Of a stretch of DNA of 11,145 nucleotides, positions 1-7,350 are shown piece after piece. Origin of the DNA: Microbacteriaceae bacterium. Its GTDB lineage: Bacteria; Actinomycetota; Actinomycetes; Actinomycetales; Microbacteriaceae. The translations under genes and the position numbers were made by a program. Each line of letters starts with the position of its first letter. The first letter of the stretch is position 1. A model generated the notes under the pieces. That model searched no databases and was not told the origin of the DNA. It saw nothing but the letters and a program-made list of their open reading frames with translations. The stretch spans positions 1-11,145 of the forward strand of contig JAODLU010000031.1 of NCBI GenBank assembly GCA_025464125.1, read 5' to 3'.

Positions 1-2568
1 CTGCACCTCGGTGTTCCGATGGTTCCGACGACCGACTATATGAACACCATCGCCCCGGAGAACGAACCCGACTTTCCTGGCGACGAAGACATCGAGCGCC
101 GGTACCGCGCCTGGATTCGCTGGAACGCAGCGATCACGGTGCACCGCGCGCAGCGCCCCGGTATCGCCGTCGGTGGCCACATCTCGACCTATGCGTCATC
201 CGCTGCGCTCTATGAGGTCGGCAACAACCACTTCTTCCGCGGCGACAACGACCCGAGCGGTGGCGACCAGGTCTTCTACCAGGGCCATGCCTCCCCAGGC
301 ATGTATGCCCGTGCCTTTCTCGAGGGCAGGCTGACCACGACCCAGCTCGACGGATTCCGCCAGGAAAAGTCACACGCTGGCGGTGGTCTCAGCTCCTACC
401 CGCATCCGCGGCTCATGCCCCGGTTCTGGCAGTTCCCCACAGTCTCGATGGGTCTTGGCCCGATCAACGCGATCTACCAGGCGCAGTCGAACAAATACCT
501 GACCAACCGTGGAATCAAAGATGTGTCTGATGCCCAGGTCTGGGCGTTTCTCGGTGACGGCGAGATGGATGAGGTAGAGAGCCGCGGTGCACTCCAACTG
601 GCAGCGAACGACGGCCTCGACAACCTGAATTTCGTCATCAACTGCAACCTGCAGCGCCTCGATGGCCCCGTGCGAGGCAATGGCAAGATCATCCAGGAAC
701 TCGAGAGCTTCTTCCGCGGTGCTGGCTGGAACGTCATCAAGGTGGTGTGGGGTCGCGAATGGGATGAACTGCTCGCGCGTGACACAGAGGGCGCCCTTCG
801 CGACCTGATGAACCGCACCCCCGACGGCGACTACCAGACCTACAAGGCCGAGAGTGGTGCATATATTCGCGAGAACTTCTTCGGGCGCGACCCGCGCACC
901 CTGGAGCTGGTGAAGAACTACACAGACGACCAGATCTGGAAGCTGAAGCGCGGTGGCCACGATTACCGCAAGGTCTACGCGGCATTCAAGGCTGCCCAGG
1001 AGCACAAGGGCCAGCCGACTGTCATCCTGGCGAAGACGGTGAAAGGTTACGGTCTCGGACCATCGTTCGAGGGCCGTAACGCCACTCACCAGATGAAGAA
1101 GCTCACGCTCGACAATCTCAAGCAGTTCCGCGATGAGATGCGCATCCCGATCACGGATGCCCAGCTGGAAGAAGATCCTTATCTCCCGCCGTACTACCAC
1201 CCTGGCGAGAACGACGAGGCCATCCAGTACCTGCAGGAGCGTCGTCGCGCGCTCGGCGGTTATGTGCCGGAGCGCCAGAGCAGCCACGTTGCCATCACTC
1301 TTCCCGACGACTCGGCATACGCCATCGCCAGGAAGGGTTCTGGCAAGCAGGAGATCGCCACGACCATGGCGTTCGCACGCCTGCTGAAGGACCTGCTGAA
1401 AGACAAGGGCATCGGCCATCGCATCGTGCCGATCATCCCGGATGAGGCCCGCACGTTCGGCATGGACGCCTACTTTCCGACGGCCAAGATCTACAACCCG
1501 CAGGGGCAGCACTACATTTCTGTCGACCGCGAGCAGCTGCTCGCGTACAAGGAGAGCCCGCAGGGGCAGATCGTGCACGTCGGCATCAACGAGGCTGGCG
1601 GGTTCGCGGCCTTTACCGCTGCCGGCACCTCGTATGCGACACACGGCGAGCCGCTCATCCCGGTCTACGTGTTCTATTCGATGTTCGGGTTCCAGCGCAC
1701 TGGTGACGCCATGTGGGCAGCCGGCGACCAGATGGCTCGCGGCTTCATCGTCGGAGCGACCGCCGGGCGCACCACTTTGACAGGCGAGGGGCTGCAGCAC
1801 GCTGACGGCCACTCGATCCTGCTGGCCTCCACCAATCCTGCTGTCGTCGCTTATGACACCGCATACGGCTACGAACTGGGTCGCATCGTGCAGGCCGGGC
1901 TCGACCGCATGTACGGCGGGCAGCATCCAGACCCCAATGTCATGTACTACGTGACGGTCTACAACGAGCCGATAGTCCAGCCCGCTGAGCCGGAGAACCT
2001 CGACGTCGACGGCGTGCTTCGCGGCATCTACCACCTCAGGGTCGCGCCGATCCAGGGACCACGCGCACAACTGCTCGCCTCCGGAGTAGCGGTGCCGTGG
2101 GCACTCGAGGCACAGGAACTGCTCGCGAACGACTGGGGCGTCTCTGCAGACGTCTGGTCGGTCACGTCGTGGACCGAGCTGCGCCGCGACGGGCTCGCAG
2201 CTGTTGAACACAACTTCCTGCACCCGAGCGAAGAGCGTCGCATTCCGTACGTGACGAACAAGCTCTCCGGTGCCGAGGGGCCGTTCATCGCGGTCACCGA
2301 CTTCATGCACGCGGTGTCCGACCAGATTCGCCAGTTCGTTCCCGGTGACTTCGCCACGCTCGGCGCCGATGACTTCGGATTCTCCGACACGCGCGCGGCG
2401 GCGCGCAGGTACTTCAAGATCGACGGCCCATCGCTCGTGGTGAAGACGCTCGAGTCACTCGTCGCACAGGGCAAGCTCGATCCGAGCATCCCGCAGCAGG
2501 CTATCGACCGTTACCAGCTGCACGACGTGACTGCCGGCACAACCGGTTCGGCCGGCGGGGAGAGCTAG
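1..2568 (+). CDS. aceE: Pyruvate dehydrogenase E1 component, homodimeric type (5' truncated by window edge)
   Basis: Thiamine-diphosphate enzyme that decarboxylates pyruvate and passes the acetyl group to the lipoyl E2 subunit of the cytoplasmic pyruvate dehydrogenase complex (EC 1.2.4.1). 855 residues are visible; the actinobacterial family is about 910-920, so roughly 60 N-terminal residues lie outside the window. The frame is open from base 1 ([13 protein letters not shown]), so the first ATG at 19 is internal and not the start. Numbering from base 1, the ThDP motif GDGEMDE starts at Gly185 and is followed by [20 protein letters not shown]. The mobile-loop motif NATHQMKKL carries His363 (like E. 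coli His407), and GINEAGG carries Glu531 (like the catalytic cofactor-activating Glu571). The C-terminus has the transketolase-like GFSDTR segment and ends normally. E2 and E3 genes are not in the window, as is usual in actinobacteria. The next gene starts 21 nt downstream, so co-transcription is likely. Identification is very secure. Confidence 0.97.
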   Translation: MHLGVPMVPTTDYMNTIAPENEPDFPGDEDIERRYRAWIRWNAAITVHRAQRPGIAVGGHISTYASSAALYEVGNNHFFRGDNDPSGGDQVFYQGHASPGMYARAFLEGRLTTTQLDGFRQEKSHAGGGLSSYPHPRLMPRFWQFPTVSMGLGPINAIYQAQSNKYLTNRGIKDVSDAQVWAFLGDGEMDEVESRGALQLAANDGLDNLNFVINCNLQRLDGPVRGNGKIIQELESFFRGAGWNVIKVVWGREWDELLARDTEGALRDLMNRTPDGDYQTYKAESGAYIRENFFGRDPRTLELVKNYTDDQIWKLKRGGHDYRKVYAAFKAAQEHKGQPTVILAKTVKGYGLGPSFEGRNATHQMKKLTLDNLKQFRDEMRIPITDAQLEEDPYLPPYYHPGENDEAIQYLQERRRALGGYVPERQSSHVAITLPDDSAYAIARKGSGKQEIATTMAFARLLKDLLKDKGIGHRIVPIIPDEARTFGMDAYFPTAKIYNPQGQHYISVDREQLLAYKESPQGQIVHVGINEAGGFAAFTAAGTSYATHGEPLIPVYVFYSMFGFQRTGDAMWAAGDQMARGFIVGATAGRTTLTGEGLQHADGHSILLASTNPAVVAYDTAYGYELGRIVQAGLDRMYGGQHPDPNVMYYVTVYNEPIVQPAEPENLDVDGVLRGIYHLRVAPIQGPRAQLLASGVAVPWALEAQELLANDWGVSADVWSVTSWTELRRDGLAAVEHNFLHPSEERRIPYVTNKLSGAEGPFIAVTDFMHAVSDQIRQFVPGDFATLGADDFGFSDTRAAARRYFKIDGPSLVVKTLESLVAQGKLDPSIPQQAIDRYQLHDVTAGTTGSAGGES

Positions 2569-2589
2569 GACTCCGCTCCTGCAACGACG

Positions 2590-3789
2590 ATGGCAGCAGC
2601 AGTGAAAACCAAGGAGCAGACGCTCACGTGGCTCCGCAGCCTCTCCGGCGAACTCGCGACGGCCACGCTGAAACGGCTCGAAGATGAGTTGCCCTGGTAC
2701 GGCGAGATGCCCCCGGGGCGCCGCTCGGCCGTGGGACTCGTGGCGCAGGCTGGCATCACCTCCTTCATCCACTGGTACGACGACCCCTCTTCGACGCCAT
2801 GGATCGCGGCGGATGTATTCGGCACTGCCCCGCGTGAACTGCTCAGGTCCGTCAGCCTCACGCAGACCCTCCAGCTCATCAAGGTGACAGTCGAGGTCGT
2901 CGAGGAACGCGTCAAGGGCGCAGATTCGGTGCGGGAAGCGATCCTGCTCTACTCGCGCGAGATCGCGTTCGGGGCTGCGGATGTCTACGCCAGGGCGGCT
3001 GAGGCCCGCGGCCTCTGGGACGCCCGCCTCGAAGCCCTCGTCGTCGACTCGATCCTGAGCGGCGAATACGACGACGAACTGCCATCTCGCATCGCCGCTC
3101 TCGGCTGGCACGGGCACGGCGAGGTCTCGGTGCTTGTCGGAACCGCGCCTACGGTGCTGGATGTCGACATGCTTCGCCGAACTGCGCGCCACCTCGACGC
3201 AGACGTGCTTATCGGTGTGCAGGGCAACAGGCTCGTGCTCGTGATCGGCCGCGCGCATCCCACCCCTCTCGAAGACGAGCCGGAGGGGCCGACAAAGCTG
3301 ATCCCATTCCTCGAGATCGCCACTGCACTCGAGCCAGGATTCGGAGAAGGGCACCTCGTGCTCGGTCACGAGGTTGCATCCCTCGTCGAGGCAGCACGCA
3401 GCGCCAAGGCGGCACTCGCCGGGTTCGCGGTGGCACGCTCGTGGCGCAAGGCCCCGCGGCCCACCCTCGCCGACGACTTGCTGCCCGAGCGAGCCCTCGC
3501 CGGAGACGCACTGGCCCGGTCGACGCTCATCAACCGCATCTACAAGCCACTGCAGTCCCACTCGACCGAACTGCTCGCAACACTCTGGTGCTACCTCGAC
3601 AACGGACGGTCACTCGAGGCGACCGCACGCGAGTTGTTCGTGCACCCGAACACTGTGCGCTACCGCCTGAAGCGCGTCTCAGAGGTGATCGGCTGGGACG
3701 CCACAGGGGCACGCGAATCGCTCATCCTGCAGGCCGCGCTCATCGTCGGCTCAATCGCAGAGCCCGACGGTCCGCTGCGCAGGCGCTGA
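2590..3789 (+). CDS. fasR: FasR-type PucR/CdaR-family transcriptional regulator of fatty acid synthesis
   Basis: A 399-residue DNA-binding regulator. The C-terminal helix-turn-helix of the PucR/CdaR class (about residues 325-390) is clear: SLEATARELFVHPNTVRYRL, then KRVSEVIGWD and a terminal helix. The middle (about 145-285) resembles the GGDEF-derived CdaR-like domain, and the N-terminal part is helical without a catalytic motif. No membrane segment or signal peptide is seen. In Streptomyces coelicolor a protein of this build, FasR, lies beside and activates fabD-fabH-acpP-fabF; the same operon lies 3.5 kb downstream here, which supports the name. The Corynebacterium protein also called FasR is an unrelated TetR-type repressor. 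The ATG at 2590 is the first start after the aceE stop in the same frame, but no good ribosome site precedes it: the nearest purine run, GGGGAGAG at 2557-2564, lies inside the aceE end and is too far away. GTG at 2602 is an alternative. The effector is unknown; for family members acyl-CoA-type ligands have been considered. Confidence 0.85.
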   Translation: MAAAVKTKEQTLTWLRSLSGELATATLKRLEDELPWYGEMPPGRRSAVGLVAQAGITSFIHWYDDPSSTPWIAADVFGTAPRELLRSVSLTQTLQLIKVTVEVVEERVKGADSVREAILLYSREIAFGAADVYARAAEARGLWDARLEALVVDSILSGEYDDELPSRIAALGWHGHGEVSVLVGTAPTVLDVDMLRRTARHLDADVLIGVQGNRLVLVIGRAHPTPLEDEPEGPTKLIPFLEIATALEPGFGEGHLVLGHEVASLVEAARSAKAALAGFAVARSWRKAPRPTLADDLLPERALAGDALARSTLINRIYKPLQSHSTELLATLWCYLDNGRSLEATARELFVHPNTVRYRLKRVSEVIGWDATGARESLILQAALIVGSIAEPDGPLRRR

Positions 3790-3831
3790 GCCGGTTCGTT
3801 CGCGAGAAGCCTCGTCGCTCGTTAACGACGC

Positions 3832-3859
3832 CGCGACGGGATTTTGTGATCCCGTCGCG
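3832..3859. terminator. Perfect 11-bp hairpin between convergent fasR and aceB
   Basis: The arms CGCGACGGGAT (3832-3842) and ATCCCGTCGCG (3849-3859) pair perfectly around the six-base loop TTTGTG. It lies 42 bases after the fasR stop and is the first strong hairpin met by transcripts from fasR. No clear run of T follows in either direction, so it would be a non-canonical (U-poor) terminator or an RNA-stabilising structure, which is common in high-GC actinobacteria. The position between two convergent stop codons is the main argument for termination. Confidence 0.7.
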
Positions 3860-3870
3860 AGCGCCGTTTG

Positions 3871-3894
3871 CGGCCGGGTGGAGAGACCCGGCCG
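3871..3894. terminator. Perfect 9-bp hairpin just past the aceB stop
   Basis: The arms CGGCCGGGT (3871-3879) and ACCCGGCCG (3886-3894) pair perfectly around the loop GGAGAG. It begins 4 bases past the aceB stop codon on the minus strand, so it is the likely terminator for aceB and a back-up for fasR. An AAATT tract follows the hairpin on the plus strand (3895-3899). On the minus strand the downstream sequence is CAAACGGCGC, with no T-run. Confidence 0.7.
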
Positions 3895-3898
3895 AAAT

Positions 3899-5473
3899 TC
3901 AGGCGGCTGCCAGTGCCCGCCTCGGCACAGTGACAAGGTGACGCGGGTACGCGGCAACGGTGATGAAGGTCGGGAAGTCTGTCTCGAGTGTCACCTTGCC
4001 GAATACCTCAGCTGCCTGCGCGAAACGATTGCCAGCGGCGCGGTCGGACTGCAGGATGCGCTCCACCTCGGCCGTCACGAGTGCCCGAGTGACCGGGCTG
4101 CCCTCGACAGTCACCGTGCGGTGATGGATCCACTGCCACAGCTGTGCGCGGCTGAGCTCAGCGGTGGCGGCATCCTCGATTCGGTCATCGATCGCGACGG
4201 CACCAACCCCACGCAGCCATGCCTCGATGTAGCGGAGGGCGCTCGACACGTTCGCCCGCACTCCGGCGTCGGTCACCTGGCCGTCGACCGTGAGGTCGAG
4301 CAGGTCGGCAGCGGTTACGGTCACGTCGTCGCGCTGGCGGTCGAGCTGGTCGGTGCGGCCATCGAGCACGGCGTCGAACTCGGCGAGAGCCGTGCCTACC
4401 AGCCCAGGATGCGCGACCCAGGTGCCATCGAAACCATCGCTTGCCTCACGGCGCTTGTCAGCCGCGACGACTGCGAGTCCCTCGACGCCCGCACGCTCAG
4501 GAATGTGCGTTGCGAGACCGCCGATGGCGTACGCCCCCCTGCGGTGGCAGGTCGACACCAGTAGTTCGGTGTACGCACGCAGGAACGGCGTGGTCATGGT
4601 GATAGCTGAGCGATCGGGAAGGGTGAATGAGACCCCGCGGCCGCGGAAGTTCTTGATGATGCTGAAGATGTAATCCCAGCGGGCGGCGTTGAGCCCGGCG
4701 CAGTGGTCACGCAGTTCGTAGAGAATCTCTTCCATCTCGAACGCGGCAGGGATCGTCTCGATCTGCACGGTCGCGCGAATCGTGCCGCGGTCGAGACCGA
4801 GCTCTGCCTCAGCAGCGCTGAAGACGTCGTCCCACAGGCGCGCCTCCAGGTGGTTCTCTAGTTTCGGAAGGTAGAAGTACGGCCCGCTGCCAGCCGCCAC
4901 GAGCGCCGCGGCATTGTGAAAGAAGTAAAGACCGAAATCGACGAGAGTCGCGGAGGCCGGCGAGGACTGGCCAGCACGGTCGACGTAGCGGAGGTGCTTC
5001 TCCGCCAGGTGCCACCCGCGTGGACGCATCGCGATCGTCGGACGGTCCGTGGTGCGCGAGCGAATAGCGTCGTGCAGCGCGATCTGCCCGCCGATGATGT
5101 TGCTCCAGGTGGGGCTGAGCGCATCTTCGAAGTCGGCGATCCAGACCTGCGCGTCTGAGGCAAGAGCCTCGGCAGCTGAGTGTGCATCAGCCGGGGACGT
5201 CAGTTCGACCCTGCGGTCTTCGAGCCCTGGACCGGCGCCAGCCACGCGCCAGTCGGCATCGTTGCGCACGCCTTCGGTCCCGGCCAGGAAATGCAGGTTG
5301 TGTCCGAGGTCGATCTCGGTGCGCGAGTGCATGCGGGCAGCAAGGCGTTCATGCCTGCGCCCGGCGAACGCGTCGTGCAGGCGGGTGAGGAAGCCCAGGG
5401 CTTCCGGTGTGAGAATCTCGTCGAAACGGGGCTCGACAGTGCCGCGCACCTCGATCCGTGTGGGGCTGGTCAT
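3899..5473 (-). CDS. aceB: Malate synthase A
   Basis: Condenses glyoxylate with acetyl-CoA to malate (EC 2.3.3.9), the second glyoxylate-shunt step, needed for growth on acetate or fatty acids; cytoplasmic and Mg-dependent. 524 residues, close to the 533 of E. coli AceB, so it is the A isoform and not the about 725-residue G isoform. Signature blocks in order: IADFEDALSPTW (112-123), MRPRGWHL (149-156, active-site Arg), GPYFYLPKLENHLEARLW (197-214), VQIETIPAAFEMEEILYELR (236-255, with Glu239), DGFDGTWVAHPGL (346-358), and IEDAATAELSR (432-442), whose Asp434 matches the catalytic base Asp446 of E. coli. The ATG at 5473 has a strong AGGAGAGGAG ribosome site 9 bases upstream. It is divergent from the RamB-like gene and convergent with fasR. 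The partner isocitrate lyase (aceA) is not in the window. Identification is very secure. Confidence 0.97.
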   Translation of the reverse strand: MTSPTRIEVRGTVEPRFDEILTPEALGFLTRLHDAFAGRRHERLAARMHSRTEIDLGHNLHFLAGTEGVRNDADWRVAGAGPGLEDRRVELTSPADAHSAAEALASDAQVWIADFEDALSPTWSNIIGGQIALHDAIRSRTTDRPTIAMRPRGWHLAEKHLRYVDRAGQSSPASATLVDFGLYFFHNAAALVAAGSGPYFYLPKLENHLEARLWDDVFSAAEAELGLDRGTIRATVQIETIPAAFEMEEILYELRDHCAGLNAARWDYIFSIIKNFRGRGVSFTLPDRSAITMTTPFLRAYTELLVSTCHRRGAYAIGGLATHIPERAGVEGLAVVAADKRREASDGFDGTWVAHPGLVGTALAEFDAVLDGRTDQLDRQRDDVTVTAADLLDLTVDGQVTDAGVRANVSSALRYIEAWLRGVGAVAIDDRIEDAATAELSRAQLWQWIHHRTVTVEGSPVTRALVTAEVERILQSDRAAGNRFAQAAEVFGKVTLETDFPTFITVAAYPRHLVTVPRRALAAA

Positions 5474-5482
5474 TGTCCTGTA

Positions 5483-5492
5483 CTCCTCTCCT
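5483..5492 (-). promoter_or_regulatory. Ribosome binding site of aceB
   Basis: Read on the minus strand this is AGGAGAGGAG, two overlapping near-consensus Shine-Dalgarno cores. The nearer GGAG ends 9 bases before the ATG at 5473-5471. It fixes the aceB start. Confidence 0.8.
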
Positions 5493-5504
5493 GAGTGCGG
5501 TTGT

Positions 5505-5531
5505 GCGCGTATTCGCCTGAGCGCGAATTCG
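5505..5531. repeat. Direct repeat upstream of aceB, candidate operator
   Basis: GCGCGTATTCG (5505-5515) and GCGCGAATTCG (5521-5531) match at 10 of 11 bases with a 16-base period. They lie 32-58 bases upstream of the aceB start in the 161-base divergent region, where a transcription factor for aceB or the RamB-like gene would bind. The second copy also contains the palindrome CGAATTCG. The function as an operator is inferred from position only. Confidence 0.35.
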
Positions 5532-5634
5532 GCCTTAACCCACTCTCCACCGGGGCAGCTCGGTTCTTCTGGCCAAACGTCCCCAGAAGATTTGCTGTTA
5601 TTCTGCTCAGCACAAGAAGAAGGGCGGACCGGCG

Positions 5635-7116
5635 ATGACTCCGGCTACGACGACCACTGGCGGCACCGGTCACGGCGACCATGACGATGACGTGATGGAT
5701 GCGCTCACGATCGGCAGGCGCATCCGGCAATTCCGCACAGAGCGCGGCCTGACCCTCGACGACCTGGGTTCGGCCCTCGACCGTGCAGCAAGCCAGGTGT
5801 CGGTGATCGAAAACGGCAAGCGCGAACTCAAGCTCAGCGAATTGCAACGCCTCGCGAAAGCGCTGGGCGTCACCCTCGACGAACTGCTGAGCCCCGAGGC
5901 TCCCACCGAGCGGGCAGCCCTCGAGATCGCCCTCGAGCGCGCGCAGCGGGGGCCGCTCTACTCATCGCTCCCCCTGCCAGCCCTCCCCGTGCGCAAGACC
6001 CTCAGCGACGACGCAATCAAGACGATCCTCGGTTTGCACGATGAACTCGAACGCCTGCACCGTGAGCGCGCGGCGACGCCCGAAGAGGCACGCAGGGCCA
6101 ACACTGAGCTGCGCCAGGAGATGCGCAAGCGCAACAACTACTTTCCGGAGCTCGAGACGACTGCTCGCGAACTCCTGGCGGCCGTCGGCCACGCAGGTGG
6201 TCCGCTGTCGCAGCGCGTTGCTGGCGACCTGGCCACCCATCTGGGGTTCTCGCTGCACTATGTGCACGACCTGCCAAAGTCCACCCGCAGTGTCACGGAC
6301 CTGAAGAACGTGCGCATCTACCTCTCAGTGCAGACCGGCCACAGTGACCCGCGCTCGACCCTGCTGCAAGCCATCGCGACCCATGTGCTCGGTTTCGATG
6401 AGCCGGCCAACTACGAAGACTTCCTGCGCAACAGGGTCGAAAGCAACTACCTTGCCGCAGCAATGCTCGTGCCGGAGCAGTCGGCGGTCAAATTTTTGAA
6501 CGAGGCGAAGGATCGGCGCGAACTCTCGGTCGAAGACCTGCGCGACGCCTTCGCCGTGCCATATGAGACCGCAGCCCACAGGTTTACGAACCTGGCCACA
6601 CAGCATCTCGGCATCCCGGTGCATTTTCTCAAAGTGCACGAGAGCGGCACGATCTCCAAGGCCTACGAGAACGACTCAGTGACATTCCCGACGGATGCCC
6701 TTGGTGCAGTAGAGGGACAGGTCGTCTGCCGCTACTGGAGCGCCCGCCGCGCATTCGACGTGGACGACAGGTTCAGCCCGTACCACCAGTACACCGACAA
6801 GCCGGTGGGCACATATTGGTGCACCTCGCGCATCCAGTCCAGCGCACGCGGGGACTTCTCTGTGAGCGTTGGCACGCCGTTCGCGCACACGAAATGGTTT
6901 CGCGGACGAGACACGACCAATCGCTTCACCTCTACCTGCCCTGACGAATCGTGCTGCCGCAGGCCCCCGACGGCCCTGTCCGCCCGCTGGGAGAAGCAGT
7001 CGCTGCCGACCGCCCGGCTCAACACGTCCCTGCTTGCCGCGATGCCGAGCACCGGGTTCTCGGGCATCGACAACACCGAGGTGTACGAGTTCCTGGACGC
7101 ACACGCTCCGGTTTGA
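5635..7116 (+). CDS. ramB: RamB/ScfR-type regulator (Xre HTH, IrrE-like and short-chain fatty acyl regulator domains)
   Basis: A 493-residue DNA-binding protein. An Xre/Cro helix-turn-helix spans about residues 24-85 (IGRRIRQFRTERGLTLDDLG, then SQVSVIENGKRELKLSEL). A helical linker follows, then an IrrE/DUF955-like domain at about 170-315 in which the zinc motif HExxH is absent (the segment reads LLQAIATHVLGFDEP). Last comes the short-chain fatty acyl regulator domain at about 320-490 (PTDALGAVEGQVVCRYWSAR, FSPYHQYTDKPVGTYWC, TCPDESCCRRPP) with Cys365, 396, 435, 440 and 441. This build matches RamB of Corynebacterium glutamicum, a regulator of acetate and glyoxylate genes including aceB, and Mycobacterium Rv0465c. 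Divergence from aceB supports the same role. The ATG at 5635 follows AGAAGAAGGG by 10 bases. An alternative ATG at 5695, right before the HTH, would remove a Thr/Asp/His-rich tail. The effector is probably a CoA thioester or related acyl metabolite (inference). Confidence 0.88.
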   Translation: MTPATTTTGGTGHGDHDDDVMDALTIGRRIRQFRTERGLTLDDLGSALDRAASQVSVIENGKRELKLSELQRLAKALGVTLDELLSPEAPTERAALEIALERAQRGPLYSSLPLPALPVRKTLSDDAIKTILGLHDELERLHRERAATPEEARRANTELRQEMRKRNNYFPELETTARELLAAVGHAGGPLSQRVAGDLATHLGFSLHYVHDLPKSTRSVTDLKNVRIYLSVQTGHSDPRSTLLQAIATHVLGFDEPANYEDFLRNRVESNYLAAAMLVPEQSAVKFLNEAKDRRELSVEDLRDAFAVPYETAAHRFTNLATQHLGIPVHFLKVHESGTISKAYENDSVTFPTDALGAVEGQVVCRYWSARRAFDVDDRFSPYHQYTDKPVGTYWCTSRIQSSARGDFSVSVGTPFAHTKWFRGRDTTNRFTSTCPDESCCRRPPTALSARWEKQSLPTARLNTSLLAAMPSTGFSGIDNTEVYEFLDAHAPV

Positions 7117-7126
7117 GGCGGCCCAC

Positions 7127-7140
7127 GGCACGGCCGTGCC
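7127..7140. terminator. 14-base perfect palindrome after ramB, possible terminator
   Basis: GGCACGGCCGTGCC is its own reverse complement and begins 10 bases past the ramB stop. A competing pairing CGGCAC (7126-7131) with GTGCCG (7142-7147) gives a 6-bp stem with a 10-base loop. No T-run follows, so it may equally be a protein-binding site. Weak as a terminator. Confidence 0.35.
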
Positions 7141-7178
7141 TGTGCCGCATACCGCGAGCGCGGCCTGTTCGGTGAGTT

Positions 7179-7198
7179 GCTGCCCGTTTAGGGACAGC
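7179..7198. repeat. Imperfect inverted repeat in the fabD upstream region, candidate operator
   Basis: GCTGCCC (7179-7185) and GGGACAGC (7191-7198) form a dyad around GTTTA with one extra base in the right arm. The flanks GTT (7177-7179) and AAC (7201-7203) roughly extend the symmetry. The left arm GCTGCCCG also pairs exactly with CGGGCAGC at 7253-7260. It lies about 100 bases upstream of the candidate fabD -10 region, a suitable place for an activator site. I know of no consensus that I can match with certainty. Confidence 0.35.
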
Positions 7199-7336
7199 GG
7201 AACGTCGCTCGAGCAGCGCCACCTGCTTCGTCCGGCGCGGCTGGGCCGCTGGCGGGCAGCGCGCAACAGGACACAACCTCCAAAGGATCCGCCGGTTATT
7301 AGTCTGGGTCTACAGCACGCTGCCCCCAATGTCTTT

Positions 7337-7341
7337 AGGAG
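7337..7341 (+). promoter_or_regulatory. Ribosome binding site of fabD
   Basis: AGGAG lies 9 bases before the GTG at 7351. This site, together with the conserved N-terminus IVVVCPGQGSQ, decides that the non-ATG codon is the true start of fabD. Confidence 0.8.
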
Positions 7342-7350
7342 ACTGAATAC

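Larger units (their letters stand above)
5474..5634. promoter_or_regulatory. Divergent aceB / ramB promoter region
   Basis: This 161-base gap must hold the promoters for both genes. It contains the aceB ribosome site, the GCGCG(T/A)ATTCG direct repeat, and around 5574-5595 a CAAA...TTTGC pair (CCAAAC at 5573-5578 and TTTGC at 5591-5595). The RamB sites of Corynebacterium and Mycobacterium are built on TTTGC/GCAAA, so TTTGC here is a candidate half-site, though the match is short and could be chance. TGTTAT at 5596-5601 is a possible -10 for the regulator gene, without a convincing -35. I could not place the aceB promoter elements with confidence. Confidence 0.5.
7117..7350. promoter_or_regulatory. 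Structured leader/promoter region of the fab operon
   Basis: No gene is supported in these 234 bases. The 5' half holds a 14-base palindrome (7127-7140) just after the ramB stop, and an imperfect dyad at 7179-7198. Further on are the palindrome GCTCGAGC (7207-7214), the stem GCGGC-TGG-GCCGC (7237-7249), and GCTGCCCG/CGGGCAGC arms 66 bases apart. Near the gene, TATTAG (7297-7302) or TAGTCT (7300-7305) may be the -10, with no recognisable -35. A poor -35 would suit a promoter that depends on an activator such as FasR, whose target in Streptomyces is the fabD promoter. Placement of the promoter and operator is inference. Confidence 0.45.

Noticed and set aside
19..21. ATG at 19 as the start of aceE
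   Set aside because: The frame is open and conserved upstream to base 1, and AceE proteins need about 60 more N-terminal residues.
370..2310. A 646-codon open frame antisense to aceE
   Set aside because: It lies wholly opposite a strongly conserved gene, shows no recognisable domain, and is the usual result of high-GC codon bias leaving the antisense frame free of stops.
3878..4564. Plus-strand open frame of 228 codons at the end of aceB
   Set aside because: Antisense to malate synthase; its residues are only the reverse reading of conserved aceB blocks.
5049..5684. Plus-strand open frame running from aceB through the divergent promoter
   Set aside because: Low-complexity Ser/Arg/Pro translation typical of a shadow frame; it would cover both promoters and the ramB start.
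2590..7116. Mobile or defence island between aceE and fabD (the IrrE/Xre-type protein can resemble ImmA of mobile elements)
   Set aside because: The domain order and the Cys-rich C-terminus match RamB/ScfR metabolic regulators, the neighbour is aceB, and there are no integrase, transposase, terminal repeats or composition change that I can see.
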